From Hepsetus odoe (lineage: Eukaryota; Chordata; Actinopteri; Characiformes; Hepsetidae), in the NCBI GenBank assembly GCA_017165825.1, contig CM029387.1:16479311-16543310 (forward strand): a stretch of DNA of 64,000 nucleotides. The letters run 5' to 3'. The notes under the pieces are model-generated. The model was given only the letters and a program-made list of their open reading frames with translations. It was not told where the DNA came from and made no database searches. Below, piece after piece: positions 46,691-58,060 of this stretch; the stretch's first letter is position 1; every line of letters begins with the position of its first letter. The translations under genes and the position numbers were made by a program.

Positions 46691-47009
46691 ATATATTTGT
46701 GAATTCAGTAAAGCCCATGCATTTACATATCACCCATCCACCTTGCAGCATTTAAGCTCTTACCATCAATGATAATGTTATAGGAAGGATTCATGTGGGC
46801 ACAAAAACACCCTGTTTAATTATGAAGGATAAAGAAATGCTAAAAAATGGTTATTTAAAAATCAACAATTACATTTGATGAATAAAACAAGAAGTAAAAT
46901 GTAACCATTGTACGATTTAGATTGGCCATAAGAAGATGCTAATTATCTGCTATTAATGTTGCAAACACATTTCGTTTCAGGTGCACTCCTAAAGCAGACC
47001 AAGTATGTA

Positions 47010-47135
47010 TATTGATTTGGCAAAGGTTTTACACCAGATGCCCTTCCTGACATAACCATCACCATTTATCCGGACTTGGGACTGGCGTTAAGAAATGCAC
47101 TGGCTTATGCATCCCTAGTGGCTGGGTTAAAGTAC
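47010..47135 (-). repeat. RTE 5'-leader-type fragment
   Basis: 'gatttggcaaaggttttaca' to 'cccttcctgacataacc' and on to 'agtggctgggtta'; matches the leader of the RTE at 46610-46680 and the piece at 30594-30715. Confidence 0.7.
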
Positions 47136-47858
47136 ATCAAGTACACTGAACTAAATTAATGAATCGGAGAAACTCTTCATAACTGATACAGCCTTTCCTT
47201 TATCATGTTAAACTTAAGAAAGGTGTTGTTCCTGTTTCCTGCCGGCTCTTTCTCTGTTCTGATTTGACAGGAATCCTGTGTCAGTCAGGCAGATGTGTCT
47301 GCAAATCTGAGACTAAATCAGAGACAGTGACTGGGGTGTCATTTCAGCTAAAAACATTGTTAATGTCACATGGTGATGTATTTTTATCACACTATGACTG
47401 TTCTATTTTCCTTTCAAAAGACTGATGTGAATATCTTACTCTTGCTTGATTTTCTGGGTCATGTGGTTCAGGTAAAACTATGTTGTATCTCAGCTCAATC
47501 TTTCTGAAACATGTCTCATTTACTTTGTTTATTATTTGAAAAAAAAAATACTGGCTTCATCAGAATTCCCAATACAATGACCTGGAGCACTCGTTGGTCA
47601 CTTCATATTATGCTTTTCTTAGTTTTACTATTAAATTATTATTTAGAATCGCATTCAGATATTTCCCCCATTCACTAACCCTAACCCCATTCACTCCTTG
47701 ACTTAAATTGAACCATCAAATCTTTACCTGAAGAATTGTTATTTAGTTGGAATGAGGTCAGAAATGCACACATCTAATTCTCAAAACTGTCCTTCTATAC
47801 TTGCAGCTGTATGTCATCTCATTCCCAGTGATCCCTCAGCTTCCAGAGAACTCTTAGC
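47136..47858 (+). promoter_or_regulatory. htr5a: htr5a upstream region and likely 5' leader
   Basis: Free of recognised transposons, unlike the sequence further upstream. It ends at the htr5a ATG. No unambiguous TATA element or start site could be fixed. Confidence 0.3.
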
Positions 47859-48557
47859 ATGACCAACTTCACTTTCTCCAACTCCTCCAACCACAGCTTG
47901 GCTTATGGCAGCCCACAGAGGCCAGTCACTGTCTTTAGCGTACTGACCTTCACCCTGCTGGCCATGCTGGTAGTGGCCACGTTTGTTTGGAACATGCTGG
48001 TTCTAATCACCATCCTCAGAGTCCGCACTTTTCACCGTGTCCCACACAACCTGGTGGCTTCCATGGCCATTTCAGATGTTATGGTGGCAGCCCTGGTCAT
48101 GCCACTTAGCCTGGTCCATGAACTGAATAAGCGCAGATGGAAGTTAGGGCGAGTACTGTGCCATGTTTGGATTACCTTTGACGTTCTATGTTGCACTGCC
48201 AGCATCTGGAATGTGACGGCCATTGCCTTGGATCGCTATTGGTCTATCACTCGTCACCTGGAGTACACGCTAAAGGCCCGAAAAAAAATATCCAACATAA
48301 TGATCGGACTAACATGGCTACTCTCTTCGGTCATCTCCTTGTCTCCTCTTTTTGGCTGGGGAGAGACATACTCGGAGAAGGGAATGGAGTGCCAGGTGAG
48401 CCAGGAGCCATCTTACACCATTTTCTCCACCTTTGGAGCCTTCTACCTGCCTCTCTGCGTGGTGCTCTTTGTCTACTGGAAAATTTATAAAGCAGCTAAG
48501 TTTCGGATTGGGTCCAAGAAGACCAATACCATTACACCAGTTGCTGAAGCTATAGAG
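47859..48557 (+). CDS. htr5a: htr5a exon 1 (TM1-TM5, 233 codons)
   Basis: ATG to GAG|GTAAGT. Covers the N-terminus, TM1-TM5 and the start of the third intracellular loop. Reading through the donor gives only nine more codons before a stop. Confidence 0.96.
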
Positions 48558-51500
48558 GTAAGTCATGCAGAATATTTGGTTTATTAACCTGCAACACGCA
48601 TTACTAATTTCGGAGTATAGAAATGTCTCAATACATCTTTAAATACAATGGTTGTTAAAGTTAACTCACAGTCAATTTAGACAATAAATGGAAATTCAGC
48701 TGTTGAATTGCTTTTAATTACAAAAATATGACAAAAATCATGGTCATATATACACTGCCTGTCCAAAAAAAAGTCACCACCTGGATTTAACAAAGCAAAT
48801 AGGTAGAGCCTCCCATTGGATAATTACTGCATGGATGATTATGTTTTAATTGCAACAAGTTATTTAAACCTAACTGATGCAGTGAGTAGCTTCTGAAACT
48901 ACTAAAATTGGGTTAAGAATTGTCCAACGCATTATTAAAACATAGCGGGGAACTATCATCTTCGCAGAAGAAATGCGATGGGAAAAACTAAATCCTGAAT
49001 GACTGTGATCGGCGGCCACTTAAACGTTTGGTGAAATAAAATTGCAAAGAAACAACTGCAGAACTCATGGCTGAGTTCAGTAGTGAAAATAAGAGCATTT
49101 CCACATGCACTATGCAAAGGGGACTCAAGGGATTGGGACAAAACAGCTGTGTAGCCTTATGAAAACCACTGATCAGTGAGACTAATTGCAAAAAATTGCT
49201 TCAATATACTAGGGAGCGAAAAGATTGGACTCTGAAGCAATGGTTATGTAGTCTGATATGTCCAGATTTATCCTGTTCCAGAGTGATGGGGCATCAGGGT
49301 AAGAAGAGAGGCGTGAAGTGATGCACCCATCATGCCTAGTGTCTACCGTACAAGCTGGTGGGGGCAGTGCAGTGGTCTGGAGTTGCTGCAGTTGGTCAGC
49401 TCTCGATTCAGCAAAGTCATGTGCCCAAAGAATGAGGTCAGCTGACTACCTGAATACAATGAATGAGCAGGTTATTCCATCAGTGAAGTTCTTCTTCCCT
49501 GATGGTACGGACATATTCCAAGATGACACTGCCAGGATTCATCGGCTTAAATTGTGAAAGAGTGGTTCAGGAGCATGAGACTTCATTTTCACACATGGAT
49601 TGCCCACCACAGAGTCCAGACCTTAACCCCATTGAGAATCTCTGGGATGTGCTGGAGAAGAATTTGTGCAGTGGTCTGACTCTCCCATCATCTCTACAAG
49701 TGAAAAATTAATGCAACTCTGGATGGAAATAAATTTTGTGACATTGCAGAAGCTTATCGAAACAATGCCACAGTGAATGCGTGCCATAATCAAAGCTAAA
49801 GGCGGTCCAAGGAAATATTAAAGTGTGTGACTTTTTCTTTTGATGGGCAGTGTATATTTTACTGTGCCACCCCTCATTTCTTCATATTTTGTTTCCAAAG
49901 AGCCAAACTTTCTTGTCATTTTTAATGTGTTGTTAATCAATAGTTCTCCAGGCTTCCTAAAAGCCTTCCTAAAAGACATGCAAAGTTTTAATCAGTTCAG
50001 GCCCAGTACCTGGCCACATTTGCCACAAAAGGCAGCCAACAATTGCTTTTTTCATTCACAAACCTAAAAAAATGACCCTCCAAGATCTAAAGAAATTACA
50101 AGAATTCTTACCTTAAAGAGTTGAGGCAAAATTCATAATATTCAAAATCCTGAAATTATTATGAATACATTGACATATTAAATATACAAATCTTTATTTA
50201 AATTCCAACTTTTCAGAACAGTTTATGGTATTAATGAAAATGAAAATTAAAAATTAAAAATTAAAATTGATTTGCTTTTTTATTTACTTAATTAAAATGT
50301 GCACATTGGCTCTGCATTAAAAAAATCTAATCAGCACAGTTATTCCATTTATTAAGAATTTATAATTATGATTCAGGTTTTGTTGTTTCATTAAAATGAT
50401 GGCATAAGATCCTGGCCAAAAAGTAGCAAAAGAGGCCACTAAACATCGATCCATTAGCCTAGCAGCTTGTCTACAACCTTTAGCAAACTGTAAACAGGCA
50501 ACCATGCCATGAACACTATGAACGCATGAACATTAACCTTAGCCAACGTGAAAGAGGCCTTTATTTGTTTAGATGTTAGCGTGGGTTCCTTTTAGACATA
50601 TTACACACCTTGTTCCTTTTAGGGATCTTTGATGGTCAACCATTCCTAGGGAGAGTAGTAATGGTGCAGTCGTGGCCTAGTGGTTAGCGAGTTGACCCCA
50701 GTATCAGAAGGCTGCGGGTTTCAATCCCAGACTAGTAGGTTGCCCTGAATTACCCTTGAGCAAGGTACCATCCCTGTCACTGCTCCTTGGGCACTTAAAA
50801 TGCCGAAGTTGTGTTTCACAATGACAAGAGTCACTTTCACTTAATGGTATTACATTTCCTCCATTTTTTCATAATCTGTTTGACTGAGTCCAAACTCTTG
50901 AAAAACGATTTAGCAATGTTTTCAGCCTAATAGGCATCAACCTCTCTTATTGTCAGAAAGGTAACACATGTTGTAAAATTCAGACTTATTAAATAAATAA
51001 ATTAAAGCACCCACTCACACTGCTTTGTCATTTCATTGATTGAGAACACCTGATTGTAATTTATTCTTCAAATTAATCACTTATCCTAGAGGCTTACTTC
51101 TTCTTGCAACTGTCTGATGTAAATTCTAAAGTATAATATTTTTGTCTCATTTGTTTGATTGGCTTCTCTTTATCTACTTATAGGACTTTTATTCTAACAG
51201 GTCCACGAATTTTCATGCACCACTTTGTGTAGTTTTGTATAATCTTTTATTTCTATGCATAATCTTGAACTGCCAATGAAATAGCTTTCATTTGACTAAT
51301 TTTGTACTTTCTTTGCCAATGGGGAATTCTTTCAGTTAATATAATTAGAAGTGTTCTCTGTGCCCATTTAAGTTAATCTTTGTGTTAAAATGAATATGCT
51401 TTTAGTAGGTCATGTTGTCCCCAAGGGCTCCATTAAGTTGAACAGTGTGTGGTCAGTTCCTAAACATGTCTAGCCACTTAAGCTGGACGTAACTTTGACA

Positions 51501-53044
51501 TACAGGACACTGAGTCTCAAAAGTGCTGAAAGACTGTAAAGACTAAAAGGTTTTCTTTGTTTCCTCTGCGGACCAAAACGATCTCAACTGGATTGTGGGC
51601 TTCTGGCCTTGTGCATAGTGTTATAAGGTATTGAACATGTCACAACTGAAGTTTTGTGATAGATTCTATTGAGCATTAGAGCATTACAGCATTTTGATCT
51701 TGAAGATAGTTTACTCCTTGCGTTAAAGTCCTCTAACATATTTGTTTAATAGTTGATTCTTGTGAATGTACAGTGTTCCTGAAGCCTGATGTTATAAGCC
51801 TAAGCACAATGATCAATATCTTAATATATTGTTTTATATCAGTACAAAAATATTTATTTTCCATCATTTATTAGTAATTTATTATTATAAAATATATTTG
51901 ATTAGCTTGTTCATAAGAAGTGGTTTATAATGCCTTCCAGAGATTTTAAACACTGTATCCACTTATTGTTGTCATCGATGAAAGCTTATATAACTGCACA
52001 ACATGTGTTAGTCATCCTTTAGTCCTCAAGACACTCCTGGCTGGATGTTTTTGGCTGGGAAATTAATTCTCAGCCCAACAATTAAATTAAGCTGCTTAAA
52101 TACAAACTTGGTATGCATTTATGCAAGAAAATATGTAGAATTGCACAGCTAGTTATGTTATGTAAGTTATGTTGTCTTCAACTTGGCCAAATTGGTTAAG
52201 TGGTTCACCCTCTGTAAGCAGAGCAACCCAACACCCACATATACACAGAATTGCACACAGCCTACAATGTATTAGGGCATTAAATGATCCCACATCTAAT
52301 AATACATCTTGCAGAGTGGGCGCACATGGATTATTATGATAATACAGATTTTACTTTTTAATTTAAATTTATTTTACATTATTACCCTTATTTACAGTAG
52401 TTAAAAATGGTGCATTGGTGCAATGGTGCAAAAATGCAAGAATGCTGAAGAACATGGGGACAGGAGAAACGTGCAGAAAAATCTACTTTGAAAAAGAATT
52501 AGGAAGAATGATTAATGGGATAGCATAGGGGGCTAACCAGTGATGTCAAGAAACAGATGGATTCTAGTAAGTATTTGTAAACTACCATGTGTACCTATGT
52601 GATCAGTGAAGATGATCAGATGGACATGAGTTTACATTCAAGGTCCTTCCTCATGAAGTGGCTCATGCACTGGCGAGGTTTTGATATAATGTGTTTGTGT
52701 GTTTTCTGGATCAGGTAAAGGACCGGCAGCAGCCTCAGATGGCTTTTACAGTGCGTCATGCCACGGTAACGTTCCAGACAGATGGAGAGACCTGGCGGGA
52801 GCAGAAGGAGAGACGTGCAGCGCTGATGGTGGGAATTCTCATTGGAGTCTTTGTCCTCTGCTGGATCCCTTTCTTTCTGACCGAGCTGGTCACTCCGCTT
52901 TTTTCCTGCCATGTACCAGCTTTCTGGAAGAGCGTTTTCCTCTGGCTTGGCTACTCAAACTCCTTCTTCAACCCTCTCATTTACACTGCCTTCAATAAGA
53001 ACTACAATAATGCCTTCAGAAACCTCTTTTCCAGGCAGCGCTGA
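47859..53044 (+). CDS. htr5a: 5-hydroxytryptamine receptor 5A, complete two-exon gene
   Basis: Exons 47859-48557 and 52715-53044 join in phase 0 to a 342-residue class A GPCR, nearly the length of human 5-HT5A (357), with the single intron at the same place in the third intracellular loop (EAIE|VKD). Seen: three N-glycosylation sequons at Asn3, Asn8 and Asn11; Asp73 (2.50); Cys101-Cys178 disulfide pair; amine-binding Asp108 (3.32); DRY at 125-127; CWIP at 282-285; NPLIY at 319-323. Block identity with human is very high (TFHRVPHNLVASMA, FGWGETYSE, RHATVTFQ). 5-HT5A is a Gi/o-coupled neuronal serotonin receptor at the plasma membrane. Teleosts have htr5a duplicates, and the window does not say which one this is. 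The ATG is the first in frame with the sequons, after an upstream stop. Confidence 0.96.
48750..49856 (+). mobile_element. Tc1/mariner transposon with both inverted repeats, dead transposase
   Basis: The left end 'tatacactgcctgtcc' plus 'aaaaaaaagtcaccac' and the reverse complement of the right end ('gtgactttttcttttgatgg', 'gcagtgtata') form terminal inverted repeats at TA sites, 1.1 kb apart. The plus-strand transposase remains in broken frames: AGGGSAVVWSCCSW and, at 49502-49711, DCPPQSPDLNPIENLWDVLE of the DDE domain. Same strand as htr5a, within its intron. Confidence 0.88.
49840..50080 (+). repeat. Tc1-like terminal fragment
   Basis: 'cctcatttcttcatattttg', 'tttccaaagagcca' and 'tctccaggcttcct' match, in reverse orientation, the segment at 57570-57800. 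Confidence 0.6.
50672..50840 (+). repeat. tRNA-derived SINE copy in htr5a intron
   Basis: Head 'cagtcgtggcctagtggtta', B box GGTTTCAATCCC, and the tail 'caatgacaagagtcactttc'; a middle part is deleted. Confidence 0.85.
52715..53044 (+). CDS. htr5a: htr5a exon 2 (TM6-TM7, 109 codons and stop)
   Basis: Acceptor TGGATCAG|GTAAAG; stop TGA at 53042-53044. Encodes the end of the third loop, TM6 with CWIP, TM7 with NPLIYTAFNKNYNNAFRN, and a short C-tail SRQR. Confidence 0.96.
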   Translation, partial: VKDRQQPQMAFTVRHATVTFQTDGETWREQKERRAALMVGILIGVFVLCWIPFFLTELVTPLFSCHVPAFWKSVFLWLGYSNSFFNPLIYTAFNKNYNNAFRNLFSRQR

Positions 53045-53275
53045 TGGTAGACAGTGGCAAGACAGGCTTTCTGAACTTCCATAAAATAGTAATGTCCTGG
53101 CATGCTCTGAAAGCCTGGTATCTTAGCCAGTTTAAGTCAATGGTTTGATCACCTGATCACATTTGGACCTTTCCTGAGACAATTTTACTCCATTGACTTG
53201 AAAAGAAAATAGGTTATCGGAATTATAGACTAAAGATATGTGAACATCTCATGCAATTGCAATTAAAGTTAATAA

Positions 53276-53415
53276 TATATCCCAGTCTGCGATTGGCCTG
53301 GCGACCTGTCCAGGGTGTGTCCCCCGTCCTTCGCCCTGTGTGAGCTGGGATGGACTCCAGCACTCCCCCGCAAACCCCGCTTGGGACAAGCGTCAGAAAA
53401 TGAATGAATGAATGA
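53276..53415 (+). repeat. V-SINE/HE1-like 3' fragment
   Basis: 'ttggcctggcgacctgtcca' then 'gggtgtgtcccccgtccttc', and an ATGAATGAATGAAT tail. Same family as the SINE at 21093, 3' end only; it may lie in the htr5a 3' UTR. Confidence 0.75.
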
Positions 53416-53719
53416 ATATATCCCAGTTAATGGGCTGCTTATAATGAATGGAACTGTGTTGCATAAAGAAGAGGGCGTTCACCCCTTCATCACTGTTGAT
53501 CTGTATGCACATAATGCAGTGAGATATAGTTTCAGAAGTAAGCAGAAAAGTCTCAGTAGTTGTTCTGCAGCCAAGTTAGGAGAGACACTGCTAGCACTTG
53601 TATAAAGAGGCTATCCTTCATTAGGGTGTATCAACATGCTAAGGTTTAAAGATGTTATTAGTATTAATATATTTGTAACCAGCATTTTGACAAGGAAGTA
53701 AGGAAGTAAAGTTGATTAT

Positions 53720-54235
53720 ATGCTGCCACCACCATGTTTGACAGTTATAGGTATAATGTGGAATGTTGTGTTAGCTTTAAACCAGATGTTACAGGGGCAC
53801 ATTCTTCCAAAAGGCTTCACTCAAGGGTGCACAAAATATACTTTTTAAAGCCTTGGGGGATTTTCAACATGTTCTGACAAATGTGAGACAAGGCTTTATG
53901 TTCATCTCAGTGAGCACCATTTTTGCCATGACTCTTTCCAGTGGTGGAATCACGAATGGTGATCTTAGATAAGTAAGGCCTAAAGTTGCTTAAGTGTTCG
54001 TCAGGGGATTATTATGATATCCAGAATGAGTCTTTGCTGCGTCCTTGAAGGTATTTTGGTAGATTGATTCACCTCATTTTAAACAGTCTGGCTAGAAAAA
54101 TGACTAACTGCGGTGCCCTGAAGTTCCAGTGTGTAGCTTTCCAGGTATGTTTGAATAATGTTTAGCTTCGTATCTCCTGTGCAAACCTGAAGAGACACTT
54201 CTCTTGTCTGATTTAATCATTAGACCTTTCAGTAA
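53720..54235 (-). mobile_element. Tc1-like transposase relic, minus strand
   Basis: 'ctgccaccaccatgtttgac' through 'gaatgagtctttgctgcgtc' and 'ttgaaggtattttggtagat' match the antisense of a common fish Tc1 transposase N-terminal (helix-turn-helix) region. Heavily mutated, no frame. Confidence 0.55.
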
Positions 54236-54599
54236 ACGATCTAATATCTTACTGTTAAACTAGCTGCATAGAAGATGTGAACTTGTGGCTTCTTTTGAAA
54301 TGTATTAAATGCATAAGGTATATGTTGCAACCACCTGAAAAAATGAGCATTATGTTTAAGATACAACATATCAGTCTTTTCAAAACAATCCAAACATTTT
54401 TAAGTGATATTTACTATTGCATTGTTACACACTGTAGCACTAGCAGTCCAGCTTTTCCTAACGAAATGAAATTGGTCATACTAACGCAGATGTGTGCACT
54501 TTGCAGATATGTTACCTATGAATTTTCAACTATGAGTATTACAGTTAAGATGGGCAGAAACTCAGTATTAAATCACAGATCTGTGCACCCCTACACTGA

Positions 54600-54850
54600 A
54601 GGCTTAATTGTGACTCAGCAGGCTCAGAAAGCAGAGAAAAGAAAATTCCAGTGGCAAAACAGAGTGCTTACCAGCGCTTTGAAGAGCCTTTGTGTGGATC
54701 CTGGGCAAATCTTTATTTTCAGTACGCATGTGTTTATCCTCTACAGGTTCCAAGGGTCCCATTTGTTAATTTTTCTAAGAACACAATAACCAGAAAAAAG
54801 CTAAATAACCAACTTTAAGGATGCCAGCACATGGGTAATACATGCTTTTT
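54600..54850 (+). repeat. dispersed repeat, copy 1
   Basis: 'tgtgactcagcaggctcaga', 'ttgaagagcctttgtgtgga' and 'agaacacaataaccagaaaa' parallel the segment at 57825-58060. Neither has a defined family. Confidence 0.5.
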
Positions 54851-54898
54851 AGATCTGTCTTTTTCTTTGTTTTCATATCTCTTTCAGTTTCTTAACCA

Positions 54899-55420
54899 TC
54901 AAATCAAGTCAAGTTGGTCAGTACACAGTGAAATGTTAGAACAATCCAGAACCACGGTGCAACCAAACTACAACATATAACTACACAAGTGCGGACAGAA
55001 CTACAGTGTGCAGAAGACAAAATCTAAAAGTGTCAGAACAGAGTACATGTATCTGGCAGAGCAGGTAACTGTGAATAGAGGATTACACTATTAAATGCAG
55101 TATTATAATGTGAATACAATCTAATGTCAGATACTGTATTTATTAGCATGTGTTTAAAAAGTCCAGAGTGTAAAAGACTGAGGTCAGGAGGTTGAGGTGG
55201 TGCAAAAAGGGCAACAGTAGTCAATCAATATGAAATGCTGTATAAATATGGACAATGGCTTGGTGTGGGATTCTTAAACATTTTTAAATCAGTTCAAATA
55301 TCTGGTGGCCTGGGGGAAGAAACTGTTTTCCTGGTAGTGAAAGCCTGTTTGCTGTGAAATCGTTTTTTCAAACGGCAGGAGGGAGAAGTGTTTGAGAGTG
55401 TCCTTCATCACCTGTGTATT
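54899..55420 (-). repeat. LINE 3'-tail-related sequence, minus strand
   Basis: Starts with 'aaatcaagtcaagttggtca', then 'cacagtgaaatg' and 'acacaagtgcggacagaact', complementing the LINE 3' UTR and CTTGA tail at 29580-29700. It continues into 'ctggtggcctgggggaagaa', a motif also found in degraded form at 1440-1490. Confidence 0.55.
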
Positions 55421-55839
55421 TATTAGTCAGACATACCATTTGAGCGACTGAAATTGTTAGTATTGAAGAATCAGTCCATGTGTGAAGGCCAAACACTTTA
55501 TTTCTACATATCAGCATCAAATGGTTTGTATCATAGTATGGTTTGTAAGTGTTTAATGCAGAATAAACACATTGCTTAAATGTAAAGAATTTGGTAAATT
55601 ATTAATACCCACACCTGCAGTGTATAGACACATTATTAAAGTGGAATATAAAGTATTAATTTCCCTATTCACTGAAATTGAAGGAATGTTTCTACTAATA
55701 CAAAATGTAATGTGACAAAGAACTATTAAGCACAAAACAGTTTTTAAATGACCATTTCCTGCATTGAAGGATGGAAGGAAAATAAATGCCTCTAAACTTC
55801 AACACTGGCCAAATACCAATGCTTAATTATGTTTCTTGT

Positions 55840-56620
55840 AAGACATTCAGAGCCGCACATGTTGGACTAGGAGCTGGACTCTGATTGTTGCTGTGTAACC
55901 AAACTGGGCCTGTGCATCAGATCAGAGAAGAATGATTCTGAAAGATTTCCTGGTCCAGAACAGAATTCATGGCTCCCTCACTCATGTTACCCAAGCCCTA
56001 ATGCAAAAATGTACCACACTACCATGGCCATGCTTGACCGTTGGTGTGATGTACTTACTGTGAAAGGCTTTGTCAGCTGATAAAGTCACTTAAATTCCTA
56101 TTTTCTAAAAATCCCACTTTTTGACCCATCTGTTCCTGTTATTTCAAAAGGCTTTCAGGTATTTCAGATGTTTTTGGTTAATTGTGAGACATGGTTTGAG
56201 ATGACTTTGTCTTGTTAAGCAGTGGTTTTTGTTCTCCACTTCCTCCATGGATACAATGGCAGTATCTTTGTACTGGTCAAAATAGCTGACCTTGTCTGAG
56301 GAGAGGGAGGACAGCAATTACTTACATTTCTAACTGGGTTCTTTTGTGACTTCCTAGATGAGTCCTTGCACTCTGGAGGAATTTTGTTCCTCCAGTAAAT
56401 AATTCTCACTTTGGTTGGCTGGGGACGTAGAGCTTTATAAATTGATTTGTAATCTATTCCAGACTAATATATTTCAAAAACATTCTTTCTCATTTCTTTT
56501 GGAATTTCATTTGAATGTGGCACAGTGTGGTCTTTGTTGTGGTTGCTGGAACAATATTTTTTTTTATTTAGATTTAAATATGTTGGTAGTAATTAATCGT
56601 GTCTATATTTGATTCACTTG
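55840..56620 (-). mobile_element. Tc1-like transposase relic, minus strand
   Basis: 'ctaccatggccatgcttgac', 'gacttcctagatgagtcctt' and 'ccagtaaataattctcactt' correspond to the same antisense Tc1 transposase region as at 53720 and extend further. No intact frame. Confidence 0.55.
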
Positions 56621-56649
56621 TTGACTGAGTAACAGAGGGCAATAACATT

Positions 56650-57560
56650 TTCATAGTCACAGTGCTTTGAAAAATTATGTACGTCCTTTTTCAGTCCCTA
56701 TTATTAAATTGTGATCTTTTTATTAAAAAAGAAATAGTTAATACAATCACCACCCTTCATAAACACGATACATATTATTCAAATTATACTGTGGTTTATT
56801 GAAGTACAAAAATCAACACTTTAATCACCCATAACCACACCTTGAACACAAGATGTTCCTAAAGACCTGATAAAGAATGTTATTAGAAAAGGGTTCCTAA
56901 TCAGCCTCCGAAACTCTGGTTCTCCCATCATCCCCAAATGGAGAAAACATGGATCAGTGTTAATTCTGGGCGGGTGAGTCTTTCAAAATTACTCCAATAA
57001 TGGTTAAGAAACTAATCTAAACTAAAAATAAACAAAACAGTGAACATCTAAGGTTTCTCTCAGCTCAGGGAATGTCAGTGTTTGTGATTCCACAATTAAA
57101 AAGACATTGGGCAAAACTGGTGTCCATGGAAGAGCTGTAACACAAAAGCCTCTGCTAGTCATGAGGAACATAAAGGTTTATTGAACATTTGCCCAAAAGA
57201 CCTTGATTACCTACACTTTTTAGGATATTATTCTATAGACTAATGTTGGCTGCTTATCATTGTATAAAGCCAATACAGCTTTCCACAAAAGAACACCAAA
57301 CCCAGTCAAACATGGTGGTGGTAGTATAGTGTGGGGAAGTTGTGCTGCTTCAGGACCTGGGCAGCTTGCCAGAATAGAGGTGATCTGTGATCTGAAGCTT
57401 AACAGTAGCCAGACAACAATTAAAGGCCTCCATGTTGAGTTAAGACATTAAAGGAAAAAATGTCCACTGTGACGGACATTTTTAGAGAGAAGAATGGGCT
57501 AAAACATTCTACACAGCTATACCAAAATCTCATTTCCTGTTACCAGAAGCCCTTGATTGT
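56650..57560 (+). mobile_element. Tc1-like transposase relic, plus strand
   Basis: Plus-strand remains include 'NPVKHGGGSIVWGSCAASGP', a Tc1 catalytic-core motif, at 57293-57355. Upstream 'attaaaaagacattgggcaa' fits the transposase middle region. It lies in opposite orientation to the relic at 55840. Confidence 0.65.
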
Positions 57561-57569
57561 TGCTACTAC

Positions 57570-57800
57570 AGGTGTTTAGTATGGCTGATACAGGAGAGTT
57601 TTAAATCCTGCAATTTGATCTCAAGATGAACTGAAAGCTTTGATTTGTGTTTCGTGTTTCGTGTTTCATGTTTCGTGTGTAGCCAAAAATGTCCTTCAGG
57701 AATCCTGGAGCAACACTGCATTAAAAATACAAGAATGTGTGGCTCTTTGGACGCAAAATATGAAGAAATGAGGAGTGAATTTTGCACAGTACCATAAATA
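57570..57800 (-). repeat. Tc1-like terminal fragment with CGTGTTT tandem
   Basis: Inverted match to 49840-50080 ('agccacacattcttgtattt' on the minus strand). Includes a short tandem of 'gtttcgt' at 57648-57680. Confidence 0.6.
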
Positions 57801-57824
57801 AGCCTTCTGAACCTTTCAGGAGAC

Positions 57825-58060
57825 TTTGCTGTGACTCAGCAGGTTCAGAAAATTGAATGCGGAGGACAGAGTCATTTCAGTGGCATTATGAAGAGCTTAC
57901 CAGCTCAGGCAGTAGACAAATAAAATGCTTTTGTGTGGATTTGGGCAATCATAGCATCTGTATGCTCAGTAAGCCTGTGTTGTTCTCCCCATTTTTAAGG
58001 AATATCCTTTTGTGAAGAAAACAACAGGTTAAAAAAACAATAAAGGAACAAATTATCAAG
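57825..58060 (+). repeat. dispersed repeat, copy 2
   Basis: Parallel to 54600-54850: 'tgtgactcagcaggttcaga', 'tgaagagcttaccagctcag' and 'ttttgtgtggatttgggcaa'. Confidence 0.5.

Larger units (their letters stand above)
48558..52714 (+). other. htr5a: htr5a intron (4.16 kb)
   Basis: GT-AG intron. It holds a Tc1 element (48750-49856), a further Tc1-like end sequence to about 50080, and a SINE (50672-50840). The remainder, 50850-52700, is AT-rich with nothing recognised. Confidence 0.9.

Noticed and set aside
54277..54789. 170-codon plus-strand frame
   Set aside because: No domain recognised, composition like the flanking noncoding DNA, and it overlaps the dispersed repeat shared with 57.8 kb.
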